Source: Solimonas marina (GTDB lineage Bacteria > Pseudomonadota > Gammaproteobacteria > Nevskiales > Nevskiaceae). From it: a DNA stretch of 64,000 nt. The translations under genes and the position numbers were made by a program. Each line of letters begins with the position of its first letter. Position 1 is the first letter of the stretch. This document shows, piece after piece, positions 62,697 through 64,000 of the stretch. The stretch covers positions 1 to 64,000 of the forward strand of contig NZ_JAAVXB010000007.1 in the NCBI RefSeq assembly GCF_012241385.1, written 5' to 3'. Under the pieces are notes generated by a model that saw nothing but the letters and a program-made list of their open reading frames with translations, was not told the origin of the DNA and did not search any database.

Positions 62697-64000
62697 ATGC
62701 TGACCCCTGCCGTTGCTGTGAACACGCTGATGCCTACTGACTCGTTGCCACCGCTTCCCTCGATCGTCGCCGCCCAACAAACGGCCGGCAGCGTCATTCT
62801 TACCGTCATCGACTCCGAGAGCGTCGCCAAGCGCATCGAAAGCTATTTGCGCAATGCCGGTCACCCGGTGCGCACCGCCTGGGTCACCGACATCGAGGAC
62901 GTCGAGGAAACGCTGCGCCGCAGCCCGCCCGACATGGTGCTCTGCGCCGACGGTCTGGCCGACGCCCCGTTGGCCGACGTCATCACGCTTTGCGCGCGCC
63001 TCGCGCCAGACCTGCCGGTGGTGTTGCTGAGCCCCAGCATCGTCGCCGAGGACAGCATCGCGGCCATGGCCGCCGGTGCCCGCGATCATGTTTCGTACGA
63101 AGATTTGCGCGGCCTGCGCCACCTCGAACTGGTGGCCCTGCGCGAATTCGCCGCGCACCGCCAGCAGCGCGAACTGCGCGCGACCCGCAAGCGCCTCGAA
63201 AACTTCGAGTCGCTGCATCACGAATTGCTCAGCGCGACCAATGACGCGGTCGCGCACATCCTCGAAGGCATCGTCTCCGACGCCAACCCCGCGTTCGCCG
63301 CCCTGCTCGGCTACGACGATGCCGCGTCGCTGGCCGGCGTGCCGCTGATGGATCTGGTGGCGCCGGGTTATGCGCCCAAGGTGAAGGAACAGCTGCGCCA
63401 GGTCCTGCGCGGCAAGACCGACAAGCGCTCGCTGGACTGCTCGCTGCAACACCGCGAAGGCGCGTCGATCGCGATCAATGCACGCCTGACGGTAACCGAA
63501 GTCGAAGGCGAGCAGATGATCGAGATGCTGATCCGCTCGGAAGCCGAGGCCGCCGCCACGGCGTCAGTCGACCACGTCAACGATCGCCTGCAGTTTTTTG
63601 AAAGACTGGAGGCCGCGGTTGCCACCACCGGCGCCCAGCAATCACAGCCGCACGCGCAGCGCACCGCGCTGCTGGTGTCGATCGATCATTTCGCCGCGCT
63701 CGAGGAGCGCATCGGCCTGCACGATGTCGAGCAGACCGTGGTCCAGCTCAGCGACTGGCTGAAATCACAGCTGCAGGCCGACGACTCGGTGTTTCGCTTC
63801 TCGACCTCGGAACTCGCCGTCATCGCCACGTTCAAGGACGGCGGCGCCATCGAGCCTTGGGGCGACAAGTTCGTCGCCGACACCGCGCGACGCATTTTCA
63901 GTACGGCCGGCCACGAAGCGCAGTTGTCGCTGACCGTCGTCGCCTATCCGTTCTCGGGCAGCGAGAAGGCCACGGCTGTCGCATCCGAGCTGGTCGCGAC
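62697..64000 (+). CDS. FimX-like c-di-GMP signalling protein (N-terminal part)
   Basis: An uninterrupted frame from the ATG at 62697 (or 62730) to the window edge, 434 codons so far. Order of domains: a degenerate receiver (about 35-150, VILTVIDSESVAKRIESYL, lacking a clear phospho-Asp context), a PAS domain (about 170-285, LHHELLSATNDAVAHILEGI), then a GGDEF-like domain (about 305-430) in which the signature reads SELAV, so no cyclase activity is expected. FimX in Pseudomonas and Xanthomonas has this plan followed by a c-di-GMP-binding EAL domain and controls type IV pili. The EAL part would lie beyond the window. Confidence 0.75.
   Translation, partial: MLTPAVAVNTLMPTDSLPPLPSIVAAQQTAGSVILTVIDSESVAKRIESYLRNAGHPVRTAWVTDIEDVEETLRRSPPDMVLCADGLADAPLADVITLCARLAPDLPVVLLSPSIVAEDSIAAMAAGARDHVSYEDLRGLRHLELVALREFAAHRQQRELRATRKRLENFESLHHELLSATNDAVAHILEGIVSDANPAFAALLGYDDAASLAGVPLMDLVAPGYAPKVKEQLRQVLRGKTDKRSLDCSLQHREGASIAINARLTVTEVEGEQMIEMLIRSEAEAAATASVDHVNDRLQFFERLEAAVATTGAQQSQPHAQRTALLVSIDHFAALEERIGLHDVEQTVVQLSDWLKSQLQADDSVFRFSTSELAVIATFKDGGAIEPWGDKFVADTARRIFSTAGHEAQLSLTVVAYPFSGSEKATAVASELVA

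Overview
The window is a GC-rich gammaproteobacterial chromosome segment. The evidence is the gene order rpsB-tsf-pyrH-frr-uppS-cdsA-dxr-rseP-bamA-skp-lpxD-fabZ-lpxA-lpxB-rnhB-dnaE, next to map-glnD-dapD-dapE, together with paired GTAGGAGCGG-type REP elements. The gene content (FimX-like protein, EpmA/EpmB/EF-P, GcvR, DapA plus lipoprotein) suggests a Xanthomonadales/Nevskiales-like organism; this placement is an inference. No rRNA or CRISPR array was seen.

Region 1 (1-800): the end of an unknown gene, then an AT-rich ankyrin-repeat gene that looks like an integron-type cassette bounded by two copies of a 15-bp core. Region 2 (808-20201, minus strand): a long housekeeping series for translation (rpsB, tsf, frr), UMP kinase, isoprenoid and phospholipid synthesis (dxr, uppS, cdsA), outer-membrane biogenesis (rseP, bamA, skp), lipid A synthesis (lpxD, fabZ, lpxA, lpxB), rnhB and dnaE. 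A periplasmic peroxiredoxin gene sits between lpxA and lpxB, and a 450-bp repeat cluster separates lpxB from rnhB. Region 3 (20411-27819, plus strand): map, glnD, dapD, dapE and a YheT-like hydrolase, with two REP pairs and a minus-strand membrane protein. Region 4 (27830-30960): a lipoprotein with an SGNH-like fold, a DsrE-like periplasmic protein, tRNA-Ser(UGA), a MarR-VOC fusion regulator and a truncated VOC gene.

Region 5 (31077-44415) is a catabolic block: a 3-oxoacid CoA-transferase (scoAB) with a divergent LysR gene; then GntR, SDR, beta-keto-acid cleavage enzyme (BKACE), SMP-30 lactonase, MFS transporter, glycerate kinase, pyruvate kinase and OprB porin; and a convergent poxB. Together these match the oxidative 2-deoxyribonate route: lactone opening, oxidation to the 3-keto acid, cleavage with acetyl-CoA to acetoacetate and glyceryl-CoA, then glycerate to 2-phosphoglycerate to pyruvate, with scoAB recovering acetoacetate.

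Region 6 (44714-51378) is a small integrated element of about 6.7 kb in tRNA-Thr(CGU). It carries a tyrosine integrase with putative arm sites, HigBA, an AlpA-like regulator, several small DNA-binding proteins, a replication-initiator-like winged-helix protein, and decaying phage-like genes at its left end. The left copy of the tRNA 3' end has lost one base, and the ancestral tRNA terminator now lies beyond it.

Region 7 (51713-64000): a secreted amidohydrolase with a CIA30-like tail, tRNA-Ser(GGA) beside a 55-bp direct repeat made of tRNA-Ser and terminator pieces, dapA with a lipoprotein gene, gcvR, bcp, a PIN-PhoH ATPase, small conserved genes, a TauE-type transporter, the EF-P modification set (epmA, efp, epmB) and the start of a FimX-like c-di-GMP protein cut by the window edge.
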